From: Candidatus Cloacimonadota bacterium
GTDB lineage: Bacteria; Cloacimonadota; Cloacimonadia; Cloacimonadales; TCS61
Length of the DNA: 45,697 nucleotides
Assembly: GCA_021736135.1 (NCBI GenBank)
Contig: JAIPGO010000021.1
Location: forward strand, 1-45,697
Direction of reading: 5' to 3'
The translations under genes were made by a program, and so were the position numbers. The notes below the pieces were generated by a model, which was not told where the DNA came from, did not search any database, and saw nothing but the letters and a program-made list of their open reading frames with translations. Numbering within the stretch: position 1 is the stretch's first letter; each line of letters starts with the position of its first letter. Below, piece by piece: positions 1-9,185 of the stretch.

Positions 1-71
1 GGTAAATTTGCAAAATGTATCAGTATTTACAGCTCATATAAAACTTCTTTTTTCTAATCCTCTTATCTTTT

Positions 72-117
72 ATCCGTGCTATCCGTAAAATCCGCGGTTC
101 AAATTCTTCTTTTTTTG
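72..117 (+). repeat. Three-unit 9-nt tandem array with TCAAA/TTCTTC tail
   Basis: The units are ATCCGTGCT, ATCCGTAAA and ATCCGCGGT, followed by TCAAATTCTTC and a T run. The same architecture, three similar units and then a (T)CAAAA-TCTTC tail, recurs at 42017-42060 and, with mostly 8-nt units, at 44411-44452. In each case the array lies 3' of a minus-strand gene. Confidence 0.7.
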
Positions 118-241
118 GTTCTGGCTTGTCCAGGTTAGGATTTTGCAAAGAGTCGTAAGGTTCTGAGTGCAGAGAAGTTAGAAAATGATCACTGAATATT
201 TTTGATATTTATGAACATTTTGTAACTTTCTCTGTGCCAGA

Positions 242-303
242 AACATACGGCTTTTTGTGAAATCCTATTGCACAAAGTGGGTTAAACCCATTTTGTACAG
301 TAG
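242..303. repeat. Dispersed repeat with imperfect inverted repeat
   Basis: Positions 242-285 match 2991-3034 with about five differences in about 42 bases (core TTTGTGAAATCCT, then TTGCACAA). Here the core continues into a partial mirror image: 265-283 pairs with 285-303 (CTATTGCACAAAGTGGGTT against AACCCATTTTGTACAGTAG, about 15 of 19 pairs). A half copy on the other strand lies at 41888-41907. Confidence 0.6.
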
Positions 304-684
304 AAATTTGCGAATAGCGGAAAGCTTTTGGCACAGAGAGAGATAAACAGGGAATTTCCCGGACTGGAATTCGAATACCTGAAGAGATTCAGAAGTGGTA
401 TGCAAAACAGGCACAACTAGATACAAGGCTTTGAGGGCAAAATTGATGAAGAAGTATTTTACCCGCTAAGGTGAATCATCTTTCGCCTGATAGATTTTCG
501 CCCAATCACGTCGTGGCTGGCGAAGTCCCCAAAAGTATGAAAGTTAGAAAATTCAAAGTCTGCGCCCTGTATATAGAATATACTCTGTTTTGGCAGATTA
601 ATATCTTCTTCCTGCCTCTGTATAGCGTTAGCGATAATGCCTGCATTTGTAATTCAAAATATATACTTCTAAATCCTCCCTTAC

Positions 685-726
685 CCATTTTCCATTTCAA
701 TTATTTATTATCCATTATTTATTATT
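685..726. repeat. Heptamer array running into the M3 peptidase stop codon
   Basis: Six 7-nt units can be read in register: CCATTTT, CCATTTC, AATTATT, TATTATC, CATTATT, TATTATT. The last unit overlaps the TAA stop (722-724, minus strand) of the peptidase gene. The letters resemble the AT-rich heptamer arrays at 24047, 27335, 27491 and 41043. Confidence 0.6.
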
Positions 727-2758
727 TAAGTCCCACTCTTCGCAAAAGCGCATCCGGATCAGGCTGACGTCCCCTGAACTTAACAAACAGCTCCATAGGA
801 TCTTCCGTATTTCCTTTCGCCAGAATATTTTCCCGGAACGATTGCGCAGAAGTCCTGTCGAACAATCCATTTTCCTTAAATATTTCAAAAGCGTCAGCAT
901 CAAGCACTTCCGCCCATTTATATGAATAGTAGCCGGAGGCATACCCCCCTGCAAAAATATGTGAAAATGAACAGGATACATTGCGGCCTTCCGCTGGCTC
1001 TAAAAGCGATGTTCTGGCAATTGCCTCCAATTCATATTTATATACATCCTCTATTCCACGCGGATCAACGGCATGCCAGGCCATATCAAGGAAACCAAGC
1101 ATCAATTGACGCAACGACCCAGATCCCGCACGAAATGTCTGAGCTTTCTTTATCTTCTCGATCAATTCATCAGGAATCAATTCACCCGTCTGATAATGCC
1201 AGGCAAATAAACTCAAAGTTTCCTTTTCTGTTACCCAGTTTTCCATTATCTGAGATGGTAATTCCACAAAATCCCAATAAACGTTCGGACTCGATAAGGA
1301 AACAAGTTTAACCTTTGAGAGAAGCCCATGCAGTGCATGTCCAAATTCATGGAAAACCGTGGTTACTTCATCCAGATTCAGGAGCGATGGTGTTTCTTCA
1401 GTTGATGGAGTAAGATTGGCGACAATAGCAACATGCGGTTTAAATTCTTTACCATAAGCAAATCCCTGATCCTGGTAATTTGTCATCCAGGCACCCCCGC
1501 GCTTGGTTTCCCGCGGAAATAGATCTACGTAAAGTAATCCGATGTATTCGCCAGTTTCTTCCGTAACTTCATAAACTTTTACATCTTTATGATAAAGGGG
1601 AATATCTGTTTTTTCATTGAACTTGATGCCATAAAGCTTTTCTGCTACCTTATAAGCACCTTCAATCACGTTTTCCATCCTGAAATAAGGTCTCAGATCC
1701 TCTGTGTCAAAGGCGTATTTCTGCTGTTTCAGCTTCTCGGAATAATAGGCAGTATCCCATTGCTTTATATCTTCAATCCCATCTGTTTCTCTGGCAAATT
1801 TACGCAATTCCTCCAGCTCTTCTTTTGCTGGTGCGATGCTGGCAGCATATAATCTTTCCAGAAAATCAAATACATTTTGCGGTGTATGCGCCATGCGTTC
1901 TTCAAGAACAAAATCTGCATGCGTATTGTAACCCAGCATTTGTGCTCTCTGGTAGCGCATTACGGCTATCTTCTTCAATAGTTCCTGATTATCGAATTTA
2001 TCCTGAAAAGCACGACTGTTGTAAGCCAGTGAGATTTCTTCCCGAAACTCACGATTGCGGCAATAACTTAACACAGGTATTACGCTGGGATATTGCAGAT
2101 TAAAAAGCCAGCCACTTTCATAACCTTTCTGTTTTGCCCGATATGAAGCAGCTTTTAAAGCATTTACCGGTATTCCAGCTATGATGTTCTCATCGGTGAT
2201 ATGTTTCTCCCAGGCGTTAGTGGAACCCAGAACGTTCTGCATAAACTGCGGTGAAAGCTGGGACATTTCCATGTCAAGCTTCTGCAGTTTTTCTTTTTTT
2301 TCATCGGAAAGAAGCGCTCCATTGCGGATAAATCCTTTATACTGCTTGTCCACCAGCCGTCTCTGCTCTCCGTCAAGCTGCATTTCTTCCAGGTGGTCAT
2401 AGACATATTTTACCCGCTCAAATAGTGCCGGATCGGAGATCATTTTACTGCTGAACTGTGACATCATCGGAGCTATCTGCTGCGCTAACTGCTTAAATTC
2501 ATCATCAGATTCAGAACTCATAAGATTATAATATATGCTGGGAGCGTTGTCAAGAACCTGAGAAAGCTCACTCATTGCCCGGAATGTGTTTTCAAAATCT
2601 GGCGTTGCCGGATTATTCCTGATAGCTTCCAGTCTTTCCTGGGCCTGCTGCAGACCAAACTCTACTGCCGGTATAAAATGCTCTAAGCTAATCTCATCAA
2701 AGGGAATTGCCTCATATTGCCCTACCCGTTTCAGTGTTATTAATGGATTGTTACCCAT
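722..2758 (-). CDS. M3 family zinc oligopeptidase (oligopeptidase A / Dcp type)
   Basis: Cytoplasmic zinc metallopeptidase that degrades short peptides. The 678-residue protein carries the thimet-oligopeptidase zinc motif HEFGHALHG (His470, Glu471, His474) and the downstream block DFVELPSQIMENW that supplies the third zinc ligand in this family. Length matches oligopeptidase A/Dcp (about 680-700 residues). There is no signal peptide. The frame stays open upstream to 3022, but I chose the ATG at 2758 because AGAGAGG lies eight bases before it and the residues from MGNNPL onward look like the normal family N-terminus; the 88 upstream residues do not. Monocistronic, divergent from pyrD. I cannot tell from the sequence whether it prefers oligopeptides or dipeptide release. 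Confidence 0.93.
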   Translation of the reverse strand: MGNNPLITLKRVGQYEAIPFDEISLEHFIPAVEFGLQQAQERLEAIRNNPATPDFENTFRAMSELSQVLDNAPSIYYNLMSSESDDEFKQLAQQIAPMMSQFSSKMISDPALFERVKYVYDHLEEMQLDGEQRRLVDKQYKGFIRNGALLSDEKKEKLQKLDMEMSQLSPQFMQNVLGSTNAWEKHITDENIIAGIPVNALKAASYRAKQKGYESGWLFNLQYPSVIPVLSYCRNREFREEISLAYNSRAFQDKFDNQELLKKIAVMRYQRAQMLGYNTHADFVLEERMAHTPQNVFDFLERLYAASIAPAKEELEELRKFARETDGIEDIKQWDTAYYSEKLKQQKYAFDTEDLRPYFRMENVIEGAYKVAEKLYGIKFNEKTDIPLYHKDVKVYEVTEETGEYIGLLYVDLFPRETKRGGAWMTNYQDQGFAYGKEFKPHVAIVANLTPSTEETPSLLNLDEVTTVFHEFGHALHGLLSKVKLVSLSSPNVYWDFVELPSQIMENWVTEKETLSLFAWHYQTGELIPDELIEKIKKAQTFRAGSGSLRQLMLGFLDMAWHAVDPRGIEDVYKYELEAIARTSLLEPAEGRNVSCSFSHIFAGGYASGYYSYKWAEVLDADAFEIFKENGLFDRTSAQSFRENILAKGNTEDPMELFVKFRGRQPDPDALLRRVGLK

Positions 2759-3373
2759 AAAATACCTCTCTATGTCTTTATATTTTTCTCGGGTAACGAA
2801 ATTTCCCTCACTCCTTCCGTCAACTTTTATCCCAGAAAAAATATGTTTCCTTTTCATTTCTACCCGAAATGTTTTGCTGTCCTGTCCCCTGATAAAGCCA
2901 GCATTCTTGCAGATAGTTGTCCTTGTCTGGACGTGATGTCTGAAAATCCTCCCTGGAACTGCGAAAGAGGGAGCATAGGAGGATGCCGGAAACATGCGGC
3001 TATTTGTGAAATCCTGTTGCACAATGTGGATTTAATGACGAATGGAGTGATGAAGGGTGCTTGTAATCTTCTTTTTTTTTTTAGGATTCGATTATCTGAG
3101 TTAGGGATATCATAAATCGGGATAGAGAATTTTGATAACAGTTGGCATGTGGAGGTTATTCGACTATCCGCAGGATGGCTTTAGATATGTAGAGTACATA
3201 AGACAGGTTTATCTTGTGGGATTTATTTAAGTTGCAGGATGCGATCAGGCGAACAGGGAACCGTGATTAATCATAAGTACACTAAAATATTATAAATAAA
3301 TTGACTTTGGTATGGGTTACTTTTTTTTTGTACAGCAATTCAGAGACAGGAATTAAAAATCACGGGATGTTTA
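2759..3373. other. Divergent intergenic region between M3 peptidase and pyrD
   Basis: This region must hold the promoters of the peptidase gene (leftward) and of the nucleotide superoperon (rightward). I see an AT-rich stretch (3280-3300) and TTGACT at 3301, but no spacing I would defend as a promoter, and no clear riboswitch or attenuator hairpin before pyrD. A dispersed repeat copy lies at 2991-3034. GGGATG about seven bases before the pyrD ATG is the likely ribosome binding site. Confidence 0.5.
2991..3034. repeat. Second copy of the 242-285 dispersed repeat
   Basis: About 44 bases match 242-285 with roughly five substitutions (AACATGCGGCT, then TTTGTGAAATCCTGTTGCAC). This copy lacks the mirrored right half that makes the first copy an inverted repeat. 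Confidence 0.6.
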
Positions 3374-4303
3374 ATGAAGAATGACAGGAGCAGAATATCA
3401 GTTGAATTTCTGGGTAAACGGGCTGCTACACCGTTAGTATTACCAGCGGGTATAATGGGCATGACCTGGAGCGGGATGAAATATACTTGGGAAAATGGTT
3501 GCGGCATTATTACGAGCAAAAGTTTGACAATGGAACCACGCAAAGGGCATGCAGGTCCTGTGATTGCCGAATTTGAAGGTGGAATGCTGAACTGCATGGG
3601 ATTATGCAATCCCGGAATTGAAGAAGGACTGGCAGAAGTTAACGAATTCAGAAAATTTTATGAAGTTCCCGTGATAGTGAGTATTTTTGCAACAACTATA
3701 GATGACTTCCTGACATTAACCCAGAAAGTGAATGAAAGTAGGGGAGATTTTGTGGAATTGAACCTGAGCTGCCCAAATGTGTCAGATGAGTATGGATTAC
3801 CCCTGGCAGCATCTAAAATCAAAGTCGCTGAGATTGTTTCGGCAGTGAAGATGGTCAGCAAAATACCGGTAATTGCAAAATTATCACCAAACGTATCAGG
3901 CTTAACGGAAATCTGCACGGCAGCAGAAGCAGCGGGAGCGGATGCTTTATGCCTGATAAATACATTAGGACCAGGAATGCTGATTGATATTGATCTGCAG
4001 CGTAGTGTGTTAAGTAACCGTACGGGGGGAATGTCTGGTCCCTGCGTTAAGCCCGTTGCCTTACGGGCTGTATTTGAGGCATATTCGCGGGTAAAGATAC
4101 CCATCATCGGAACTGGCGGCGTAAGTAACGGCAGAGACGCTGTAGAGATGCTGATGGCAGGCGCCAGCCTGGTGGGTGTGGGCAGTGCATTATATGAAGG
4201 AGGGATTGGGATTTTTGAGCAGATTAACCAGGATATTCTTACATACATGGATCAATATGGATATGGAACAATTACCGATATACCGCGGCTGGAGAAGATG
4301 TAA
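3374..4303 (+). CDS. pyrD: Dihydroorotate dehydrogenase, catalytic subunit (class 1B)
   Basis: Oxidises dihydroorotate to orotate (fourth pyrimidine step) with FMN. The 309-residue TIM-barrel protein has the NLSCPNV segment with the class 1 catalytic-base cysteine (Cys133), the substrate-binding N(L/T) pattern in LINTLGPGM, and the phosphate-binding IPIIGTGGVSNGRDA segment. Cysteine rather than serine as base, together with the immediately following pyrK gene, places it in class 1B, which passes electrons to PyrK and NAD+. It is the first gene of the superoperon and its stop overlaps the pyrK start (ATGxTAATG junction at 4303). Confidence 0.96.
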   Translation: MKNDRSRISVEFLGKRAATPLVLPAGIMGMTWSGMKYTWENGCGIITSKSLTMEPRKGHAGPVIAEFEGGMLNCMGLCNPGIEEGLAEVNEFRKFYEVPVIVSIFATTIDDFLTLTQKVNESRGDFVELNLSCPNVSDEYGLPLAASKIKVAEIVSAVKMVSKIPVIAKLSPNVSGLTEICTAAEAAGADALCLINTLGPGMLIDIDLQRSVLSNRTGGMSGPCVKPVALRAVFEAYSRVKIPIIGTGGVSNGRDAVEMLMAGASLVGVGSALYEGGIGIFEQINQDILTYMDQYGYGTITDIPRLEKM

Positions 4304-5094
4304 TGCTGAAACGAATAACCTTACCTGTTGCTGAAATCGTTAATGAAAATGAGACTATCAGGACATTTTACTTTGAGAAGAAACTGGGAGCGCTACCGGG
4401 TCAGTTCATAATGTTGAGTGATCTGGTAACAGGAGAAAAGCCCTTTTCAATCTCCGAATGTGAATCCGGTTATTTTGGAGTAACAATCAAGAAACTCGGC
4501 ACATTCACGCAGGCATTATTTGAGAAAAAGCCGGGAGACCTCCTATCGTATCGAGGCGCTTACGGTTCATCATTCAGTATTAGTGGAAGAAATGTATTAT
4601 TAGTTGGTGGCGGATATGCCACACCTCCATTATATTATTTAAGCAAAGAACTTCTAAAAGCAGGCGCTGAACTGACAGTTGTTAATGGAGCTCGCAGTAA
4701 AAAAGAACTGGTATTTTGCGAACGGTTTTCCAATTTATCGTTATCCTACCAGAGGATCACAGATGCAGGCTGCCTGGGTAGAGCCGGCAGCAGTGTGGAT
4801 ATAGCGCAGGTATTACTTGAGGAAAACCATTATGATATGGTTTACGTATCAGGACCGGAACTGATGATGAGGGCAATGCGCAATTTACTGCAAAACTACC
4901 CGGAGCTTAATTATGAATTTCTATTTGAAAGATATATGAAATGTGCCATAGGAATCTGTGGTAATTGCACAATTGACCCCTTGGGCATTAGATTATGTGT
5001 GGAAGGACCCGTTCTGGCACGAGATAAGATTGTGCAGTTAACAGAATTTGGGGAATATCACCGGAATGCAGCAGGGATTAAAGAGTATTTTTAG
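4303..5094 (+). CDS. pyrK: Dihydroorotate dehydrogenase electron-transfer subunit
   Basis: Partner of PyrD: carries electrons from FMN through a [2Fe-2S] cluster and FAD to NAD+. The 263-residue protein has a ferredoxin-reductase layout: an FAD-binding barrel with KPFSIS (about 46-51), a nucleotide-binding VGGGYATPP loop (101-109), and four cluster ligands Cys214, Cys219, Cys222 and Cys232 in the pattern C-x4-C-x2-C-x9-C. The start overlaps the pyrD stop by one base, so the two subunits are probably made in step. The stop TAG shares a base with a possible GTG start of the next gene. Confidence 0.95.
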   Translation: MLKRITLPVAEIVNENETIRTFYFEKKLGALPGQFIMLSDLVTGEKPFSISECESGYFGVTIKKLGTFTQALFEKKPGDLLSYRGAYGSSFSISGRNVLLVGGGYATPPLYYLSKELLKAGAELTVVNGARSKKELVFCERFSNLSLSYQRITDAGCLGRAGSSVDIAQVLLEENHYDMVYVSGPELMMRAMRNLLQNYPELNYEFLFERYMKCAIGICGNCTIDPLGIRLCVEGPVLARDKIVQLTEFGEYHRNAAGIKEYF

Positions 5095-5135
5095 TGAAAA
5101 GTGAACAGAGAATTGTTTATGGTAACGGGAGTAAT

Positions 5136-6422
5136 ATGAAACAGGCAGATATTTTATTGGTGAATGTTGAGATCGAAGATGTGGTTAGTAACGTAGTGAT
5201 CCGGGATAATGTGATTGAATCGATTGGAGAAAAAAGTGCTGATGCAAAAGAAGTGATTGACTGCCGTAAACTCTGGGTGTTTCCCGGAGTCATAGATCCG
5301 CATGTGCATATGCGTGATCTGGCTCAATCTTACAAGGAAGACTGGGAAAGCGGTAGTGCTGCCGCAATCAGGGGAGGAGTTACTACCGTATTTGATATGC
5401 CGAATAATGTACCTCCCATTATCAATACTGAAAATCTGGAACTGAAACGAAAAGCAGCTCGTAAAGGAAAATTGAATTATCTCCTTTATCTGGGTGCAAC
5501 AAACAGCAACCGCGATGAACTAAGGCGCATCCTTGACGGTGAACCGGATGATATTGCCGGAATTAAAGTGTTTTTAGCAGCTTCCAGCACTAATGAAATT
5601 ATGGATAACGTAAAAGAACTGCGCCGGATCTTTGAACTGGGAAAAGAATATAACAGGATCATAACTGTTCACACTGAATTGCAGAAATTCATAGCCCCAA
5701 GGTATAAATACCCTTTAAAAATAGAGAATCATAACACAATCAGAGACCGCAAAGCAGCAATTACAGGGCTGGAAATCTGCCTGACCCTGGCACGCAATAT
5801 CGGTAATAAGTTATATATTGCCCACGTGAGTACGGTAGAGGAACTGGAAATGATCCGCAAAGAAAAGGCAATTGGACAGAATATATATTGTGAAATATCG
5901 CCGCATCACCTGCTTCTGGATGAAACGATCTGCCCGCAGATGGGTAATTTTGCTAAAGTTAACCCCCCGCTGCGGACGAAAGATGATAATGCTGCCCTCT
6001 GGGAAGCAATTTCAGACTATACGGTCGATACAATAGGCAGCGACCACGCTCCGCATCATTTAAAAGAAAAAAAATGCGCATATTCTTCAGCACTTTCAGG
6101 ATTTCCCGGTTTAGAGACTACTGTCCCGCTGCTGGCAACCTGCGTAAATAAAGGAAAATTATCGAAAGGACGGATGGTTGATCTGCTAAGCCGGAAGGCT
6201 GCCTATATATTTGGACTAAATAAAATGAACGGATTAAAAGAAGGCAATGCCGCAAATCTAACCATAATAGACCCGGCTGGAACCGACACAATCTCTGGAA
6301 TGAAAAACCTCAGTAAAGCTAAATATACACCCTTTGAGGGCAGAAAAACCAAAGGGCAGGTGGTTTATACTATCGTTAAAGGTGAATTATTTAAATGTGA
6401 AGAAAGGAGAAAGAAAGTATGA
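5136..6422 (+). CDS. pyrC: Dihydroorotase
   Basis: Cyclises carbamoyl aspartate to dihydroorotate (third pyrimidine step). The amidohydrolase signature IDPHVHMRD gives the metal ligands His56 and His58 and the substrate arginine Arg60; later come AHVSTVEE, the SPHHLLLDE histidines and the catalytic aspartate of GSDHAPHHLKEKK. Length (428 residues) is normal for a type I dihydroorotase. Two starts are possible: GTG at 5094, directly coupled to pyrK, or ATG at 5136. I prefer 5136 because GGGAG lies five bases before it and MKQADILLVN matches the usual start of the family; the 14 extra residues would not. Confidence 0.94.
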   Translation: MKQADILLVNVEIEDVVSNVVIRDNVIESIGEKSADAKEVIDCRKLWVFPGVIDPHVHMRDLAQSYKEDWESGSAAAIRGGVTTVFDMPNNVPPIINTENLELKRKAARKGKLNYLLYLGATNSNRDELRRILDGEPDDIAGIKVFLAASSTNEIMDNVKELRRIFELGKEYNRIITVHTELQKFIAPRYKYPLKIENHNTIRDRKAAITGLEICLTLARNIGNKLYIAHVSTVEELEMIRKEKAIGQNIYCEISPHHLLLDETICPQMGNFAKVNPPLRTKDDNAALWEAISDYTVDTIGSDHAPHHLKEKKCAYSSALSGFPGLETTVPLLATCVNKGKLSKGRMVDLLSRKAAYIFGLNKMNGLKEGNAANLTIIDPAGTDTISGMKNLSKAKYTPFEGRKTKGQVVYTIVKGELFKCEERRKKV

Positions 6423-7801
6423 CGCGGAAAGAATTTATCATAGAATTACAAGCCATCGGGGCAGTAAAATTCGGGACATTTACCTTAAAGAGCGGGAAGA
6501 TATCACCGTTTTACTTTGATCTGCGCGACATGATATCCTATCCGAGGCTTCTGGATGGCATCGTGGATCTGCTGGTGGAGCGGATACAAGGGCTGGAATT
6601 CGATGTGATCACTGGCATACCTTATACGGCGCTTCCGATAGCAGCGCTGGTAGCAGACCGGCTGCAGAAACCTTTGATCTATATGCGCAAAGAAGAGAAA
6701 GCTTACGGGACGGGCAATAATGTAATCGGTAAATTTCAACCAGGTGCGACCTGCCTGGTGATTGATGATCTGATCACCACGGGAGAAAGCAAGATCGAAA
6801 CAGCAGAACACCTGGAAGCAGAAGGCGTGAAAGTAAAAGATTTCGTGGTGGTGATAGACCGCAGTTTTAACGGTAAAGAATTATTAAAAAAAGCAGGATA
6901 CGAGCTGCACAGCCTGATCTCACTGGAGGAAATACTGACAATATTAGCCGGAGACAGCCTTATAACAGCAGAGATGGTAAATAAAGTAAACGACTTCACA
7001 AACGGGCTGGGCAATGAGAAGGAAGAATTAATAAAAGAACTGGAAAACAGCCAGACCCTGAGGCTACTGAGCACGATGGAACGCAAACAGAGCAATCTGA
7101 TAGTCTCGCTGGATGTAACCTCACAGAAGGAATTTTTTGAAATACTGGGTAAAGTGGCTGGTGAGATTGCAATGCTGAAAACACACGTGGACATACTGGA
7201 AGATTATGATGACTCCTTTGTGAAAAAATTACGGGATTACAGCATAAAATATGATTTTCATATTTTTGAAGACCGCAAGTTTGCCGACATTGGCAATACA
7301 GTGAGGATGCAATATCGCAACGGCATTTACAAGATATGTGACTGGGCGGAATTTGTGACGGTACATCTGGTGGCAGGAGAAGGCACGATAACGGGATTAT
7401 TCGGGGGATTGGAAGACCGTAGCGGTTTTCTGCTGGCTCGGATGTCCTCGCAGGGTAATTTGATCAATGAGACCTATACCCGAAAAGTTCTGGAAGCTGG
7501 CAGAAAAAACAGGAACTGCGTATCAGGATTCATCGGGCATGGAAAAGACGCAGCAGACATCAGCAGATTCAAGGCAAAATTTCCGGTGGGAATGCTGCTT
7601 TTAATGCCGGGAGTGAAACTGGAAGCAGGAACGGATCTGCTTGGGCAGCAATATATCACGGTGGAAGAAGCGATAAGCGGAGGAGCAGACTGCATCATAA
7701 TTGGCCGCGGCATAATTGGGGCAGCAGACCCTGGCGCTAGTGCCCGTGAATATCGCAGACGCGGCTGGGCTGCTTACTGTAGAAGAAAAGGAATTATATA
7801 A
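6419..7801 (+). CDS. pyrEF: UMP synthase: orotate phosphoribosyltransferase-OMP decarboxylase fusion
   Basis: One 460-residue protein carries the last two steps of UMP synthesis. Residues 1 to about 210 are orotate phosphoribosyltransferase, with the PRPP-binding loop CLVIDDLITTGES (112-124). Residues from about 225 are OMP decarboxylase, with LDVT (231-234), LKTHVDIL (Lys254) and the catalytic FEDRKFADIGNT segment (Asp285, Lys287, Asp290). The domain order is that of animal and plant UMP synthase, and the decarboxylase half (LKTHVDIL, FEDRKFADIGNT, LEAGTDLLGQQY, IIIGRGIIGAAD) resembles the eukaryotic group more than typical bacterial PyrF. The start overlaps the pyrC stop (ATGA), with AGGAGA upstream. 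Confidence 0.96.
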   Translation: MTRKEFIIELQAIGAVKFGTFTLKSGKISPFYFDLRDMISYPRLLDGIVDLLVERIQGLEFDVITGIPYTALPIAALVADRLQKPLIYMRKEEKAYGTGNNVIGKFQPGATCLVIDDLITTGESKIETAEHLEAEGVKVKDFVVVIDRSFNGKELLKKAGYELHSLISLEEILTILAGDSLITAEMVNKVNDFTNGLGNEKEELIKELENSQTLRLLSTMERKQSNLIVSLDVTSQKEFFEILGKVAGEIAMLKTHVDILEDYDDSFVKKLRDYSIKYDFHIFEDRKFADIGNTVRMQYRNGIYKICDWAEFVTVHLVAGEGTITGLFGGLEDRSGFLLARMSSQGNLINETYTRKVLEAGRKNRNCVSGFIGHGKDAADISRFKAKFPVGMLLLMPGVKLEAGTDLLGQQYITVEEAISGGADCIIIGRGIIGAADPGASAREYRRRGWAAYCRRKGII

Positions 7802-7813
7802 ACAGGAGAATAA

Positions 7814-8716
7814 ATGAAAAATCTGATATCAATGCGTGATCTGGACAAAGCGGATATTATAAAGCTGCTGTCAACGGCTGAGAAAATAGAATCCGGTGAA
7901 CTCAAGATCAATATTGAAGGCAAACTGGCAGCTTTACTATTTTTTGAGCCATCTACCAGAACGCTTTTTTCCTTCGATACGGCAATGAAAAAAATGGGCG
8001 GAAAATCACTGATAATGACGGGAACGGGTACTACTTCCGTGAGTAAAGGTGAATCATTTTCGGATACATTGATGACCATCAGCCAATATGCAGACATAAT
8101 AATCCAGCGTTCCCCGATCGAAGGGGCAGCGCGTTATGCCTCGGAGGTAGTGGATATTCCGGTAGTAAATGCCGGAGACGGAGCGAATCAGCATCCCACG
8201 CAAGCACTTTTGGACCTTTACTCCATAATGAAAACACAGGGAACCCTGGAAAGCCTGAAAATTGGAATGGTAGGAGATCTGAAATTCGGTAGAACCGTAC
8301 ATTCGCTTTGCCAGGCACTGGCGGATTTTCAACCGGAGATTCATTTGATATCTCCTACGCATTTGCGGATGCCGCAACACATACTGGATGATATGGATGA
8401 AAAAGAAATTAACTGGAAAGAAGGCGAACGCCTGGAAAATATTATAAAAGAATTAGATATATTATATGTGACGCGAATTCAGAAGGAACGCTTTGCCGAT
8501 CTTGACGATTATAAAAAGGTCAAAGGATCATATATATTAAGCCGTTCTATGCTGAATGATGTGAAAAAAAACCTGAAAATATTACATCCGCTGCCGCGGG
8601 TTGATGAAATTGACACAGACGTTGACGCCACGGAATATGCCTATTATTTTCCGCAGGCTCGTAACGGAGTTTTTACCAGGCAGGCAATAATAGCAACCCT
8701 GCTGGGAGAGGTATAA
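7814..8716 (+). CDS. pyrB: Aspartate carbamoyltransferase, catalytic subunit
   Basis: Joins carbamoyl phosphate and aspartate (committed pyrimidine step). The 300-residue protein has the carbamoyl phosphate loop FEPSTRTLFSF (STRT at 47-50), the SVSKGES loop with the lysine that reaches in from the neighbouring subunit (Lys78), HPTQALLDL, and the aspartate-binding HPLPRVDEI near the C-terminus. STRTL replaces the more usual STRTR at one position. A 12-base gap follows pyrEF with AGGAGA as ribosome binding site; the regulatory subunit follows four bases later, so a catalytic-regulatory complex of the E. coli kind is expected. Confidence 0.96.
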   Translation: MKNLISMRDLDKADIIKLLSTAEKIESGELKINIEGKLAALLFFEPSTRTLFSFDTAMKKMGGKSLIMTGTGTTSVSKGESFSDTLMTISQYADIIIQRSPIEGAARYASEVVDIPVVNAGDGANQHPTQALLDLYSIMKTQGTLESLKIGMVGDLKFGRTVHSLCQALADFQPEIHLISPTHLRMPQHILDDMDEKEINWKEGERLENIIKELDILYVTRIQKERFADLDDYKKVKGSYILSRSMLNDVKKNLKILHPLPRVDEIDTDVDATEYAYYFPQARNGVFTRQAIIATLLGEV

Positions 8717-8720
8717 GAAC

Positions 8721-9173
8721 ATGAAAGAGATGAAAGTTCAAAGAATTGAGAATGGTACGGTGATAGATCATATCTCTGCCGGAAAAGCTCTATACATAGC
8801 ACAGCTTTTACATCTGGCAGAATCTTCGCTATTTGTGATCGGCTCCAATCTGCAGAGCAGTAAACTGGGAAAAAAGGATATTATTAAAATTGAAAATTAT
8901 CAGCTCAGTGAAGCTGAAAAACAGAGTATAGCCTTGATCTCGCCTTCTGCATCATTTACTGAGATAAAAAATTATAATGTGGTTAATAAGGCCCAGGCTG
9001 TAATCCCGGAACTTATCATGGAACTGATCGTATGTCCAAACCATAACTGCATAACAAATAAAGAAATAATGAGCAGCTGCTTCAAAATGAATCCCAGAAA
9101 TATGACACTGCAATGCGCATATTGTGAGAAGAAATATACAATTGATGAAGTTACTTTTAAGAAATTACTTTAA
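8721..9173 (+). CDS. pyrI: Aspartate carbamoyltransferase, regulatory subunit
   Basis: Allosteric subunit that binds nucleotides and holds PyrB trimers together. The 150-residue protein has the N-terminal nucleotide domain (ENGTVIDHI, the equivalent of the E. coli start) and a C-terminal zinc domain with CPNHNC and CAYC, the four-cysteine set C-x4-C...C-x2-C. An additional SSC cysteine sits between the pairs. The alternative start at 8730 (MKVQRIENG) would remove three residues and matches the family equally well. Its presence predicts feedback control of the pathway at the protein level. Confidence 0.95.
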   Translation: MKEMKVQRIENGTVIDHISAGKALYIAQLLHLAESSLFVIGSNLQSSKLGKKDIIKIENYQLSEAEKQSIALISPSASFTEIKNYNVVNKAQAVIPELIMELIVCPNHNCITNKEIMSSCFKMNPRNMTLQCAYCEKKYTIDEVTFKKLL

Positions 9174-9185
9174 AGCGGGGATAAA

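Larger units (their letters stand above)
1..721. other. Non-coding, repeat-bearing region 3' of the M3 peptidase gene
   Basis: I see no convincing gene here. It holds a three-unit 9-nt array (72-98), an imperfect inverted repeat (265-303), and a heptamer array that runs into the stop codon of the peptidase gene. A short plus-strand reading frame near 364-433 (GIRIPEEIQKWYAKQ...) looks protein-like but has no start and soon stops; it could be a gene relic. Confidence 0.5.

Noticed and set aside
364-433. Gene relic (GIRIPEEIQKWYAKQ)
   Set aside because: Protein-like but without a start, and ended by a stop after 22 residues; I could not name a family.
3280-3330. Sigma70-type promoter of the superoperon
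   Set aside because: TTGACT at 3301 has no convincing -10 box at proper distance, and FCB promoters often differ; not defensible by eye.
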